DNA of 64,000 nucleotides from Sipunculus nudus. Lineage: Eukaryota > Annelida > Sipuncula > Golfingiida > Sipunculidae. The notes beneath the pieces were generated by a model that made no database searches, was not told the origin of the DNA, and saw only the letters and a program-made list of their open reading frames with translations. The DNA is taken from positions 54,441,676 to 54,505,675 of the forward strand of contig CM049311.1 in the NCBI GenBank assembly GCA_026874595.1. Reading direction: 5' to 3'. Within the stretch, counting starts at the first letter, position 1, and each line of letters opens with the position of its first letter. This document shows positions 13,901-24,414 of this stretch, one piece after another. Both the position numbers and the translations under genes were made by a program.

Positions 13901-16869
13901 GTCAATAATACTGTTATATGCAAGTCCACAACACTGAGACAAAATATAGTCGAAATATACATACAAATGTTCAAAACAGTTATTTTCTTTAGAGACAAGG
14001 AGAAAAATAACTGGAAATTATTTAATTATGGGATCTTACAGAAGTTACTTTTTTTGGTCATTATTATAATCACATTTTTTATATTTTTCAAAAAGGACAA
14101 AATTAACTTCTGCCTGGCACAGGATTTATTTGATCACAACAGTGATAGCATGTCTCACTGCAGTACTTGATGCACCAAAGAATGACATTTTATAAATAAA
14201 AATTTATAAATAATGCACAAATTTTCCTTCAAGATTATAACACAAAAACAGAAAATAATTCTCACCCCACAGTATTCTGCATCATTGAAAACCTGTGGTG
14301 GTAGAATTGCATTCTTTCCATCCTTTTTCACAGCATTTTCCTTCATGAACTCTCTTTCCTCCTTGTTGTCTGCTGAGGAAATATCTACTTCCTCAAATGG
14401 TATCTGCATTGTCTGTAGGACCTGTCGAACCTTGTCTTGTTGGTTCTTGATCTGTATTTAGAAAAGACATTCATGTCAACAGAAATGGAAAATAAGCTTA
14501 CAAGATAAACATACTTAACTGAAGCATAAACCCCTTGCTAGCAAGCACAGAAATTCTTGCTATTTTTGTCAGTTAACATTTTAACAGTTAACACAAGTTA
14601 TAGGTGTGTGCTTGTTGTCAGGTTTAATAATTAACTTTAAACATAAAATCACTGACATCACTTGAAACAAGCAAAACGTGGTAAGAAAATATGTGATGTT
14701 CAGTGAAAAACACTTGGCTGTTCAACAGGATAATAGGTGAGCTTGCATAGACAGATACTCACATCAATCACCATTAAGGTGAATCTACAGTGAAGGTATG
14801 TAAACTTACTGGTGCTTCAGTGAGCAACTCAACTTCCTGGTTTGAGCTATTCCTGACCCCTTATTCATTTTTTTATCCACTCAAAGACTATTTCCTGACT
14901 GGTAAAGGTGCTAAATGATCTTTACTTGTATACAAATTTTTACATCAGGCATTGTGTGTCAACTTTTCTGCTGCAAGGCATGATTGGAAATATATACTGT
15001 TTTACAGAATGTAAAAATGCAATAAACCTCTAAAAAAACATTTAGCATTCACAATCTAAATCAGAGTTTGCATGTCTTGGCCCAGTGTTACTCTGGCCTG
15101 TACCCTTGACATGCAATGTTTCTGTACCAGTTGTGTGAATTTAAACTTGTATTTGTACTCATATTTTAAAAATATACTCCAGTGTTAGGAAACAAACTGC
15201 ATGAATATATTGCTTTTATCAAGTCACTGCATGATATTTTGGTCCTCATATATTTGTAATGTCTAGATGGGTCCATTCTTCTATTGCAAAGTTTTTTTTC
15301 TGCACGTGTAACAGGATTTCACACAAACAGGAACCCTGTTGAAATTAACAGTCAATTGTATGGCAATTCTCTCTTGAACTGTTGGGAGTGTGTGTGTGTG
15401 TGTGTGGGGGGGGGGGGGGGTTCCTAATCCTCATTGTCATAAGGGGCCTTGTCAACAGAGAGCATACCTTAACAGGCTATGCACCTTTTTATGTTGTTAT
15501 TGGTCCATCCTGACCTTAAACCCTTTCAGAAGCCCAGTGGAGAAAATTAAACATCACTGGTATTTGACTTTCTTTAGAGTGAGTACCAATGTTTTAAAAC
15601 ATATGGCTTATTAAACTTTCAGCTGCAATTTATGTCTCAACTGAATTTAAACAACTGCACTGTGCATTATATGCAAGGGTTGCTACATATGCTGATGCTC
15701 AATGACCACCTTGGCGAGTCCCAACTTTACACTTACTGGTAATTGGAGATTACAAGGTGAACTCCATCCCAAATGCTGAATAATAACGCAGTATATATAT
15801 ATATATATATTTATATATAATATTACAGCTTTTGTAACTATATAAAACCAAATGAAATATAAATTTTCAAAACTGATCTCAGATTGTTTAACTGAATTCA
15901 TTTTTATAAGGCAGTCAGTTACAAAAAAAATGCTTCCATTATAACAGGTTCATTGGTAATCTTTACCAGGCTTTGGTTTATGATTTTAAGTTAATGGGTT
16001 AAAGGGCAACATTATTTAAATAACTGTTTTTCCCCTATATGAGTGGGTTCTGATACTCAAAAAGACCAACTAACCAAATATACCTAGAGTATTAATAACA
16101 CTATATCTAAATAATGTTCAGTTGATGCAGCTGAACATTGCAGGCTCCTACTTGCGGCACAATGATATTGAGAAAATAGGATATGATTTAATTTACAATT
16201 CATATTTATTTGATGGCTTGTAAAGTTATTAAATTAATTTGCTGGTGAACTAGGGTAGCAGATAATTCCTGTCAAAGGAATTGGTAGGCCAATCATATGA
16301 CAGTAAAGTGAGCCTTTCAAAGAAAATATGGGTACAAAGACCCAAGGGCCCAGCCATAAATAGAACCTTGCAATACTATTTATATTGGTTACCAAAGAGA
16401 TTAGGCGGCCACGCCCTATGATAGAGAATGAGTCTTCATTAAAAGTTTGAAGAGGTGACAAATGAATCAATAATGTCATTACCTTTACCAGTTAAGAATG
16501 TATTTTCAGTAAGTTAAATACCCTTTTTTTTTAACGGATGTTTGACAGATCTCTTCCTATTATCGCCCATGCCCGGACCCCCCCCCCCCCCCCCCCCCCC
16601 CCGGTTGTCAAGTGTTGGTCCTTATTTCAAAGTGGTCAGTTTACATATACACATTGTCAGCAAATACCATGTAAATAAATGAAAATAAATATATGTGTGA
16701 GGCTTCTAAAGACCCTAGTAGCCCGCATACACAGGCAAAGTATAAAGTGATAAACAACATTCCTCTTTGACAGCCGCATCCACCACATAACTTGAATTGA
16801 CACAAGTATACAAGTCACACCCACCTGGAAATTTCCTGATGTCAGCGACACGTACACCTTGATAACCAT
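7908..16869 (-). CDS. SH3BGRL: SH3BGRL-family thioredoxin-fold adaptor gene (4 coding exons)
   Basis: The coding join is 16869-16825, 14451-14266, 10642-10544 and 7931-7908 on the minus strand, giving 117 residues; human SH3BGRL has 114. All three introns are phase 0 with GT/AG borders. The protein opens MVIKVYVSLTSGN, close to the vertebrate SH3BGRL start. A helix with IKNQQDKVRQVL follows, then the IPFEEVDIS strand and an LPPQVFND segment (residues 65-72) that matches the proline-containing SH3/EVH1-binding stretch of the family. The C-terminal helix is EEFLKLKGVS. The family has a glutaredoxin-like fold without the redox CXXC; none is seen here, so a cytosolic adaptor role rather than oxidoreductase activity is expected from family knowledge. 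There is no glutamate-rich tail, so it resembles SH3BGRL, SH3BGRL2 and SH3BGRL3 more than SH3BGR. The last exon (VNTGGDQ) is short and is the least certain part. It lies head-to-head with lebercilin. Confidence 0.9.
10090..10190. repeat. Short imperfect tandem repeat in SH3BGRL intron 3
   Basis: About two and a half copies of a unit containing GTGTCCCCTCA(G/C)(G/A)TAC and TGGGGATAATAGCTG, roughly 50 bp apart. Non-coding. Confidence 0.45.
10544..10642 (-). CDS. SH3BGRL: SH3BGRL coding exon 3
   Basis: This exon encodes 33 residues (78-110), starting DFDDFDNANE and ending VTVTND. The acceptor is TTTGCTTCAG and the donor is GTGAGT. It corresponds to the family's C-terminal helix region, where human has an acidic start followed by a leucine-rich segment. 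A 3.1-kb mobile element begins only 25 bp upstream of the acceptor. Confidence 0.9.
10668..13807 (+). mobile_element. AACAAG/CTAA element, family 1, copy 1 (in SH3BGRL intron 2)
   Basis: Left end: AACAAGG, then the perfect palindrome GACCCATGGGTC (10675-10686), then GCTCAGCTGA (10692-10701). Right end: the inverted motif TCAGCTGAGC (13791-13800) followed by TAAAAAA. The right terminus forms a 12-bp hairpin, AGCTCAG(A)TGAC against GTCAGCTGAGCT, around TTATA. Inside are two diverged tandem modules about 670 bp apart (compare 12430-12960 with 13100-13640) and a GGAC-type simple repeat (13690-13755). There is no transposase ORF. The plan recalls bivalve 'pearl' and Drosophila DINE-like non-autonomous elements, but assignment is uncertain. 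Confidence 0.7.
12732..13803 (-). repeat. Long inverted repeat, left arm
   Basis: This 1.07-kb right-hand part of the family-1 element is the reverse complement of 62944-64000. In a 135-bp stretch compared by eye (13570-13705) only about three bases differ. The partner continues beyond the window edge. Confidence 0.8.
14266..14451 (-). CDS. SH3BGRL: SH3BGRL coding exon 2
   Basis: This exon encodes 62 residues (16-77), starting IKNQQDKVRQ and ending DAEYCG. The acceptor is ...AATACAG and the donor is GTGAGA. It contains most of the thioredoxin-like fold and the LPPQVF motif. The conserved E-Y-x-G at the end continues into the acidic DFDDF of exon 3, as in the vertebrate Y-x-G-D-Y/F-D sequence. 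Confidence 0.93.
14464..16824. other. SH3BGRL intron 1
   Basis: No additional exon recognised. It contains (GT)n followed by G13 (15383-15420), an AT dinucleotide run (15791-15812) and C25 (16578-16602). The 15-mer CCTATTATCGCCCAT just before the C tract (16556-16570) recurs at 24415-24429, also before C-rich sequence. Confidence 0.5.
16825..16869 (-). CDS. SH3BGRL: SH3BGRL coding exon 1
   Basis: This exon encodes 15 residues starting MVIKVYVSLTSG. The donor after CAG is GTGGGT. The intron position matches the break in the vertebrate family, just before the conserved IK(N/K)(K/Q)Q helix. The start is chosen because it is the first ATG below a TATA-like box and matches the family N-terminus exactly in register. 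Confidence 0.88.
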
Positions 16870-17021
16870 TTTTGTCAGATAGATTAACTACAACAGATAC
16901 AAAGCTAAGCGATCAGCTTAATTTCTCATGAAAATTTGTCCTGGGCTCCTCGGATGAATCCCGATCGTAAAATCTACCCCCAGACGTTCAAAACCTCTTC
17001 CGCGTCAACCCTATAAGGCTA

Positions 17022-17029
17022 TATTTATA
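17022..17029 (-). promoter_or_regulatory. TATA-like box of SH3BGRL
   Basis: On the minus strand this reads TATAAATA, about 150 bp upstream of the SH3BGRL ATG. It predicts transcription start near 16990-17000 and a 5' UTR of roughly 125 nt. The surrounding DNA (16930-17110) has more CpG than the flanks. The position fits a core promoter, but the motif alone is weak in such AT-rich DNA. Confidence 0.4.
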
Positions 17030-17117
17030 TTTGTTCGCACTGGATTGTATTTCGCTGATCAATGTGGTTCTAGTATTAGCGCTTTATCGAAGTTGCTGTT
17101 CTGGTTTAACTGTACAA

Positions 17118-17215
17118 CAGTGGCGGATCCAGAAATTCGAGAAAAGGGGGGCGCTAATATTTGGTAGGTGACTGATGGGTATTCTAAGTTCTTAAAATTT
17201 TGTTTTGTCAATTTA

Positions 17216-17276
<61 letters not shown>

Positions 17277-17983
17277 TTTACTTTTTTCATTTCATCTATT
17301 TTCACCATGTTTCCCTTAAAATTAATTACAGGTATATGGGGGAATGGGGAAATTTAGGGAAATTCTTTAAATGTGTAATGTAAAGAGGACATTTTAAGGC
17401 ACCTGTCACATAAAGTATGAGGATTTGGTGTTGTAGGTGGGGGGTACGTATATTAACGTGTGGCCGGCTTTCGTATTTATATTTCTTCAAAATAAGAATA
17501 TTAACTTGTAAGTAGAATGTTGATGTCAAAGGTGAAAATGTACATCTATGTTTATTACTTGCAAAATATCATCATTTTCAAAAGTAATTCTCGTAGTAAA
17601 ATAGTTGTTAAAATGTTCAAGTCGTATATTAAAGTTTTTACCGGCTTCTCCTTATGCTAACGGGGAGGCCGTGCATCACTCGCAGGCGAATGCAATTTGG
17701 GGGGTTCCTTGGTGTTAAGACCCAGCAGTGTAATACAAGAAATATGTGGATGCTAACTTATAATATGGACTCAATTGCTAAGCTGTTCCTTTATATCCTT
17801 AACTTATGAATTGGAAAGTAATAAAATGCGGATAATATATTAATCTTATTTCTAGGGAATTAAAATGAAATGTGTAAAATAAAATTAATTAAGAATAAAT
17901 GGGAAAAGAAATAGATAAAAGGAGAGATGTTTCAGCTCAACCGGTGGGCGCGCGCCGCGGGCGCCCCCTCTGGATCCGTCACT
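17118..17983. mobile_element. hAT-like MITE (866 bp)
   Basis: Terminal inverted repeats CAGTGGCGGATCCAGA (left) and its near complement TCTGGATCCGTCACT (right). It is flanked by a perfect 8-bp target duplication, CTGTACAA, at 17110-17117 and 17984-17991. Eight-base duplications and CA(G)-type ends are hallmarks of hAT transposons. No transposase; a (TA)25 run at 17221-17270 sits inside. It is inserted about 100 bp above the SH3BGRL TATA box. Confidence 0.8.
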
Positions 17984-18884
17984 CTGTACAAGTACCTTAT
18001 CACAGAAAAGTAATTCGAATTTTTGGGATGCAGGTGGACAGTCTTAGAAATTTTGTCTTTTGCTACCTGGACCCCCTTTTTGGACCTGCAGAACGTGTTT
18101 TTTTTTATTAATCCTCCCGGGTTGGACTCCAAAACCCTGAAGGCTGGTTCCATGGCCCCATGGGTATGTGTGTGCAAGGTTTTTTTTCACCAACTTGGAA
18201 GATATTCTTAGTGGAAACGCGCACGGTTTAGCCTTCGGCCGACTGCTTTTTTATTTTTATTATTGACCTAAAATATTATATAAATAACTAAGAAGTATAT
18301 CTCTTTGCAAATGATTTAACATTATTCTGAGGCATCTTTATAATTATAATCTTTAATTTTGAAGACCATAATCTACTTTATGCCACGGTGCTTTTTTTAA
18401 TTTTACTCAAACTCCATTGTATATGAACCACGAAACAATTAAATGTAGACCTCCTGAGAGGCAAAGGATATACCATTTTCAAACTTTTAATGTATATATG
18501 AAGCTTAAGTTGTCATTATAAAATAAATATTACAACAACAAAAAATAATTAACAGAAGACTGACTTAATTTTAGTCGTATAAATACAATTAAACATTGAG
18601 CTATACAAAAGGAATTATATTCCAAAGCAGACATCTATAAGGTTATTATTTTAAATATCAAGCAAACAAGTATATTTTTTCAAACCGTTCTCACTAAAAT
18701 GAATTGCATAAATATTTAATTCCCATATAAAAATTACACAATTATACGGACCTATAAATATATATTGTAGTTAACACTAAATCAGTAAAGTAATTGCGTG
18801 CAGAGGAATAAAGACTTGGAAGACAGGCAATCATACGTCATTTTTTAAAGAAAGGTCACACTAACCTCAAACCTTGGGCCAGAA

Positions 18885-18916
<32 letters not shown>

Positions 18917-18932
18917 GCACATATGAGATGAT

Positions 18933-19293
18933 CAGTGGCGTCAATTTTTTTTCCAGGGTGGGGGATGACTTTGTGTGTGTGTATATATATATATTTTATA
19001 TAGATATATAATTATATAAATATATATATACTTAATCATATTTCAAATAATTATAATGTTTTAGAAAATAAATAATTTTGTGAATTCTAAGCAAGGTTAT
19101 ATATAACATACAGATTAAACATTTTTAGTAAATAGATCCAAAATATTTAATTCTATTTATTAATATATTTCATTTGCATTATTACATATTTATTCTCTAA
19201 AATGTTGGGGGATGATTACATAGACAATCCCCCTTGCCAAAAAAGGGTGGTATATATATATACCCCCCATCCCCCCTATATATTGACGCCCTG
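18933..19293. mobile_element. hAT-like MITE (361 bp)
   Basis: The ends are CAGTGGCGTCAAT and, inverted, CAGGGCGTCAAT. A perfect 8-bp duplication, GAGATGAT, lies at 18925-18932 and 19294-19301. The interior is AT-rich with G-rich blocks just inside each end, the same plan as the 866-bp element. Non-coding. Confidence 0.8.
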
Positions 19294-19471
19294 GAGATGA
19301 TGGACCAAATGTTTGATATTAACGCTCTTTTTCTCTCTCCGGATAATTAAAATTTCCTATTAATCAAAATGTCTGCCCTGGGACTAGCAATTTTCAATTA
19401 ACCGAAATCTTTTTGTGCATTTGGCCAATATTCAGTTGATCAACTGGGCATGCGGGTCCTGCAAAGGCTGA

Positions 19472-19792
19472 TCAGCGGAATATAAAACTTTTCGTGATAG
19501 CCACGAAACCGGTGACGTGGACAACATTATTTATATATTCGGTTGCCTGGTACACAAACACAAGGTCAGGGCTGTAGTGTCGCATACCATTTGCTTTGAG
19601 GACAGAACCCGTACATGTCGTTTCTGCCCAGAAAGAACTCCACCCAGAGACTGACATCCAAGGGATAAAACTTAAAAGGGTAAGAGGCTTATCACTACGT
19701 TCATTTGGAGCGAAGTGTTCAGTTAAATTCCTTGCATGTGTGCCCACAGGCCACACAGCCCAATCTCTAGACTCTACACCGAGTGATGACAC
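19472..19792 (-). other. Unassigned 106-codon open frame
   Basis: The longest minus-strand frame in the inter-gene interval. Its peptide (starting MSSLGVESRDWAVW) matches nothing I recognise, and the opposite strand is open for 68 codons, so it may be chance in locally CpG-richer DNA or a decayed element. Confidence 0.12.
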
Positions 19793-20402
19793 TTGTCACT
19801 GACAGATCTTCAGTTCATACTGTAATCTGTATAATAATAATAATATATAGTCCATCCCAAAACCCTTGTCCGCATGTTTTTTCGCGATAATTATTTTGAT
19901 AATATTCGGCATGACTGCAGAATAACTCGCGCACCTTTCTAAGGCACAACACTTCTGTGAACAGAAAACGTTTTTATGTCCAGCTACTTAAAGTAGTATC
20001 ATAATTTTGCCACTTATTTTTATCTGTTTTTTACTGCTCCATTACATGAATCCTAAACATCATACCATCCGTCTGTCCATCTATATGTACACACATAACC
20101 TCGTTGAGACAGTGCGTGAGTGATTCTGCAGTTGCTCCCAATATTCTTTAAATATGCTCTTCGGCCTAAATTAGATAAGCAGATATTTTGCTAGTTCGTG
20201 TAAAATGTATTACTTGTAATAAATCATAAAAAAAGTATTTCCTCTGCAACTCATTTGGGAGCCACTATAGAAAGCGGGCTTCGCTTGTATTGAGGAACAT
20301 ATAAATAAAATTGTCACCTCTCATTCCCTATTTTAACTCCTACTTTTCCCTGTAGATGTCCCTATACTGAACTCTTCTAACAGAACTACTAAGCATCAGA
20401 AT

Positions 20403-20475
20403 CGCCTGAATCCGGAATCGAACCTACGATCTCTGGACTAGGAGCCCTACACGCTACTAAGTGAACCGTGAAGAC
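20403..20475 (-). repeat. tRNA-Arg-like fragment or SINE head
   Basis: The minus strand carries an A-box-like ACTTAGTAGCGTG and a B box GGTTCGATTCC at tRNA spacing, with a CTCCTAG loop (anticodon CCT, Arg) between them. The acceptor and T stems do not pair properly, so it is a pseudogene or the promoter head of a SINE rather than a working tRNA. Confidence 0.4.
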
Positions 20476-20583
20476 GAGATACCAGCAGGAGCAAGTTTTG
20501 TTCATTTATATCTGCGATTGAAGAGGCATCTATCGCGAAAATGGGAAACCATTTACTATTTTAACAGGAAAATTAAGCTTTAG

Positions 20584-20634
20584 GTGGGGGCTCCGCCCCC
20601 ACACCCCCGTTCAGATGGGGAACCAAGGTTCCCC
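20584..20634. repeat. GC-rich double hairpin
   Basis: Two perfect 8-bp stems sit 14 bp apart. The first is GTGGGGGC-TCC-GCCCCCAC (20584-20602). The second is GGGGAACC-AA-GGTTCCCC (20617-20634). They stand out sharply from the AT-rich flanks. Confidence 0.75.
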
Positions 20635-21088
20635 GGACCCCTCCTCCTCTAATATAATAAGCTCCAGCTATGAGCAAAAATAAATACGGGAATTCTGAGG
20701 AAAATGATATGTATCGGCCTTTTCCAGGAAACAATTTATTATGCGACACCCGTTTTACCGGCGGTAGGCTGAAGCCCGGTTTCTATAGTTCTGCTCTCAT
20801 TTGTGTTATTTATGCTGATGGACTGTGGATGGCATCTTCCTGGCACAACAGGACAGTAAATTCCATGGTGCACTTTCCACGTTAGCGTGTGGTGTTTGTT
20901 AGTCAGGTAATGGTATAGTTTAGGGGTTTTTATAAAAGGCCTATATTACCAATTGTTAACGCATTATATCAAAATTTGTGTGGTTCTATAACAAGAAGAA
21001 ATGTATACTTATATAAGAATAAGGCATATATAGTTTAATAACCAATATATTTTTATATATAATGACATAAATTGCTCAAATATAGCTT

Positions 21089-21102
21089 GTTTTCCTGGCA
21101 AC
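21089..21102 (+). promoter_or_regulatory. X-box (RFX) match, candidate LCA5 promoter
   Basis: GTTTTC-CT-GGCAAC fits the ciliary X-box RYYNYY-N(1-3)-RRNRAC in every position. It overlaps a CRE half-site (ACGTCA, 21101-21106) and is followed at 21120 by ATCATGGCGGAAG, a YY1/Kozak-like block typical of animal promoters. RFX factors drive ciliary genes, and the neighbouring plus-strand gene is ciliary. Function is inferred. Confidence 0.4.
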
Positions 21103-21109
21103 GTCATGA

Positions 21110-21260
21110 GCTTGCATAACATCATGGCGGAAGATCAGTATTTGACCCAATAAAGTCAACTTTTAAGCCACAATCACAGGCACTCGTTTCCAGCACTAAA
21201 ATCAAATAGAAATCATAAACACGTTGAGTATGGGCGATATACCAGTTATAAAAGAACAAG
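21110..21260 (+). ncRNA. Candidate non-coding first exon of LCA5
   Basis: Bounded on the right by AAG|GTAATG at 21261, a reasonable donor, and lying just past the X-box. It has only a nine-codon upstream ORF (ATG at 21123). Splicing to 32907 would place the decayed LINE, the ORF1 fragment and the 27-bp array inside the first intron. This is inference only. Confidence 0.22.
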
Positions 21261-21719
21261 GTAATGAACTCCGCTGCTAAGCAGGGACGACAACTTTTTT
21301 TCACAAGTCCCAATGCCGGAGAATAATCTGCTTCATATGCATGATCGCGCGCCTTTCAGTTGAAAACTTGTTGATTAAAAAGATTGAACTTCCAAAAATG
21401 AAAGTTCTCCACACTAACCGCGAATTTCAGCATGTTTATTCAAGCTGTGATGCGGTCATTTGTCATGTATACATTTACTAGTTGCGGAAGTTGACATCAC
21501 TCTGGGCTGAATGGATTTCCCCCTGAGCTGGCTGCTGTGATTGGCTGCATGGTACCAGTCATTTTCTAGATCTCTTTTGGGCGCACTATTCAAACAGCTG
21601 TCAAATGGTCAATGAAGCTGTAAATCAGTGGGCATTGCATGCAAACACAACCAGGACCATCATATCACTTGTTTTGTATACATTAATGTCTGTTCTATAA
21701 CCATAACATACATTAAGTC

Positions 21720-23995
21720 CGGGATTACGTCAATGTTAGAGTTCTGAAACATTATGGATTTGGTAAGCAGTTTATTTCATGGATTAAAGTGATGTACAAC
21801 AAACTAGAAAGTGCAGTGATAAATAACGGTGTTACTACAAGATACCCCATGGCATGCTACTTATTTTTACTGGTTATAGAGATATTGGCACAAAAAGTCC
21901 ATTCTAATGTTAAAATCACGGGGATTAAATTATTCAATATAGAACATAAATTATCTATGTTTGCAGATGACTCAACATTTTTCTTGCATGATATTAATTC
22001 TTTTAATGAATTAATAAATGTATTAAACTCATTTTCTAGAATTTCCTCTCTCAAAGTAAATTATGAAAAGTCAGAAGCTGCTTGGCTTGGTAGGCATAAA
22101 ACTAGACGAGACAAGCCAATCAATTGTAAATGGATAAACTTGATGGTTAGTACTATATGGATATTTGGTATTCACTTCTCTTACGATGCAGACATTGTGG
22201 CAGAACAAAACTTTACTAAGCTCAAAGAGAAAATCTGTAAACTACTGAATATGTGGCGAAGTCGTTCATTGACTGTATATGGTAGAATTGAAGTTGTTCG
22301 GACACTTATTATCTCATCTATTCTATATGCAACTAATATGTGCGAGCCACCTGAAAATTTTGTTAAAAATATACAGTCTACAGTCAATAGTTTTATTTGG
22401 AACGATAAAAAAGCAAAAATAAAATATAAAACAGCAATAGGTCCATATAATAAAGGTGGCCTTAAATTGCCAGATGTAAAAACAATGCTAAAAGTTCAAC
22501 AAATTTCATGGGTTAAACGATTAATTACAGGTGAAAGAAAACCATAGATGCAGATGGTAATCAAACATTTGGAAAAAATTGGAGTTGTTTCATATATAAG
22601 ATCAAATTTCAGTAAGGATGCAATACCACAGTCCTTACCAAACTTCTATAAAAACTGCTTATTAACCTGGGCAGAACTGTTCAAAAGTAAACCTACTAAT
22701 AAAAACGAAGTGTTACATCAAACAATATGGAACAATACTTTATTCGAAGTAAATAATAAAACAATTTATTATAAAAATATTTCATTAAAAGGCATTAATT
22801 ATGTTAAAGATTTGTTAAATCATGATGGTTCCTTTAAAAATGACAATGATTTTAAATCTTGTAAACTAACACCTCTGGATATGTTACAACTTAAAGTTAT
22901 TGCCTCAGTAGGGAAAGAGTTGCAGAGACTCGATTGTGTCAGTGAAATAGAATTTCCTAATGATTGTGAGACTACGGTACTGATTAATCGTAGTAATATA
23001 TTTTATTAATCAGATGACTTGCAAAGTTTTATATAAGAAATTGATTGATGATATGTTTGAGTATAGAAAAATGTTAGATACTGGCATTAAAAATACTGAA
23101 TCAGAGAGAGATCAGCAATTTTCTGCAGTATATTTTATCACAATTGATAGGTATATGAGGGAGTTTCAGTACAAAATAATGAATAATTATCTACAAGTGA
23201 ACAGTATCTTGTATAAATGGAAATTGTCTGATTGTAGTAGGTGTGATAATTGTTTCCTGTATACAGAGACACCTAATCATCTGTTTTATCATTGCATGGT
23301 TGCAAAGAATTTGTATTTTAGAATCTCTGAATGGCTCCAAAGTAGTAATATAAATATCCCAACAATGTCTGAAGGTATAATTATGTTTGGAATATTACCA
23401 GTAAATAAAGAAAATTCTTTAGAAAATACAATAATTTTATTGTACAAATTGACATTGTATATAGAAAAAGGTTGTAAGAGCATGAATACCTTATTCTTAA
23501 AATTTAAATCTAGTCAAATCCCTTCAGAAAGAAGAATATCTTATAGCAGAAGAAAAACAAAAGTTAGAACTACATTTACGGAAATGGAGCCTGCCATTGC
23601 CTCTAGTAATGTGAAATTACCTTATGATGTAAATATTGTAAATGAAAAGGTTAGATTCAAGTATTCCTCTCTCATAATAATATGTTATAATATGAAGTAG
23701 ACGTTGCTGTCTTCATAAATATTATCCTGTTTTGTTGTCCTGTATGAATGTTGTCTGTTGTGATGATGCTTTGTCATAATTAGTTTTATGTTTGTATTGT
23801 GTAATATATTTCTGTCTTAATTGTATTCAGAGTTGAGGCAGGTATTATTTTTGAAATAATCAGAACTGTAAAATAAGAATAAGTTTCAACAGATTAATCT
23901 GGATCAGAATGAGATTCTGTGTTTTTATGAGTTTATGTTCGATGTATCTTTTGTTGTATAATAAGAAATGTCAATAAACTGTTAAAAAAAAAAGT
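21720..23995 (+). pseudogene. 5'-truncated, decayed LINE (reverse transcriptase C-half plus zf-RVT)
   Basis: The frame opens near 21723 with KHYGFGKQFISWIKVMYN, the RT region before the GVxQGxP motif, which is damaged here (GVTTRYPMACYLF). FADDSTFF is the catalytic FADD box (about 21958). Thumb/L1-Tx1-type motifs follow: SSLKVNYEKSEAAWLG, GRIEVVRTLIISSILY and GPYNKGGLKLPD. A C-terminal Cys/His cluster (CSRCDNC...HLFYHC, about 23240-23300) matches the zf-RVT domain. A TAG stop at 22545 probably replaces Trp, and there is a stop and a frame change near 23007-23014. AATAAA and A10 end the copy at about 23990. The endonuclease and most of ORF2 are missing, so it is inactive. Confidence 0.85.
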
Positions 23996-24414
23996 GTACC
24001 ATTATTTTTTCCTAATTACTTAAGTCTCAGTTATATAAAACAAAATGTCCCTATGGTTGATGTCATTTTGGCGTGTCCCATGTCACATGCTGATGTGTAT
24101 TTTTTCTTGGAAGCTTACCTTAGCACATTTTGCCTGTTATTTTTAAATATTACTTGGAGGTTTTTACATGCTGGAGGTGTCAAGCCTACTTTTGATGTAG
24201 AACTGAGCAATTTGTGTGGGTTTTGTGAAAGTTGATGGGTAAGTTTATAAAGCAAGTTATGTTGTTCTGTTTAACTTTTCAAAGTTACATATTTATTTGG
24301 TTGTTTAGTTTAATTACGTAAACATAATTGTGAGCTGTTTCTGTATTAATGAGAATTTTCTCTGTTAAAGTTTATATGCCAGAGTAAGCTAACCGAAAAT
24401 TTTCCCTTATTGGG

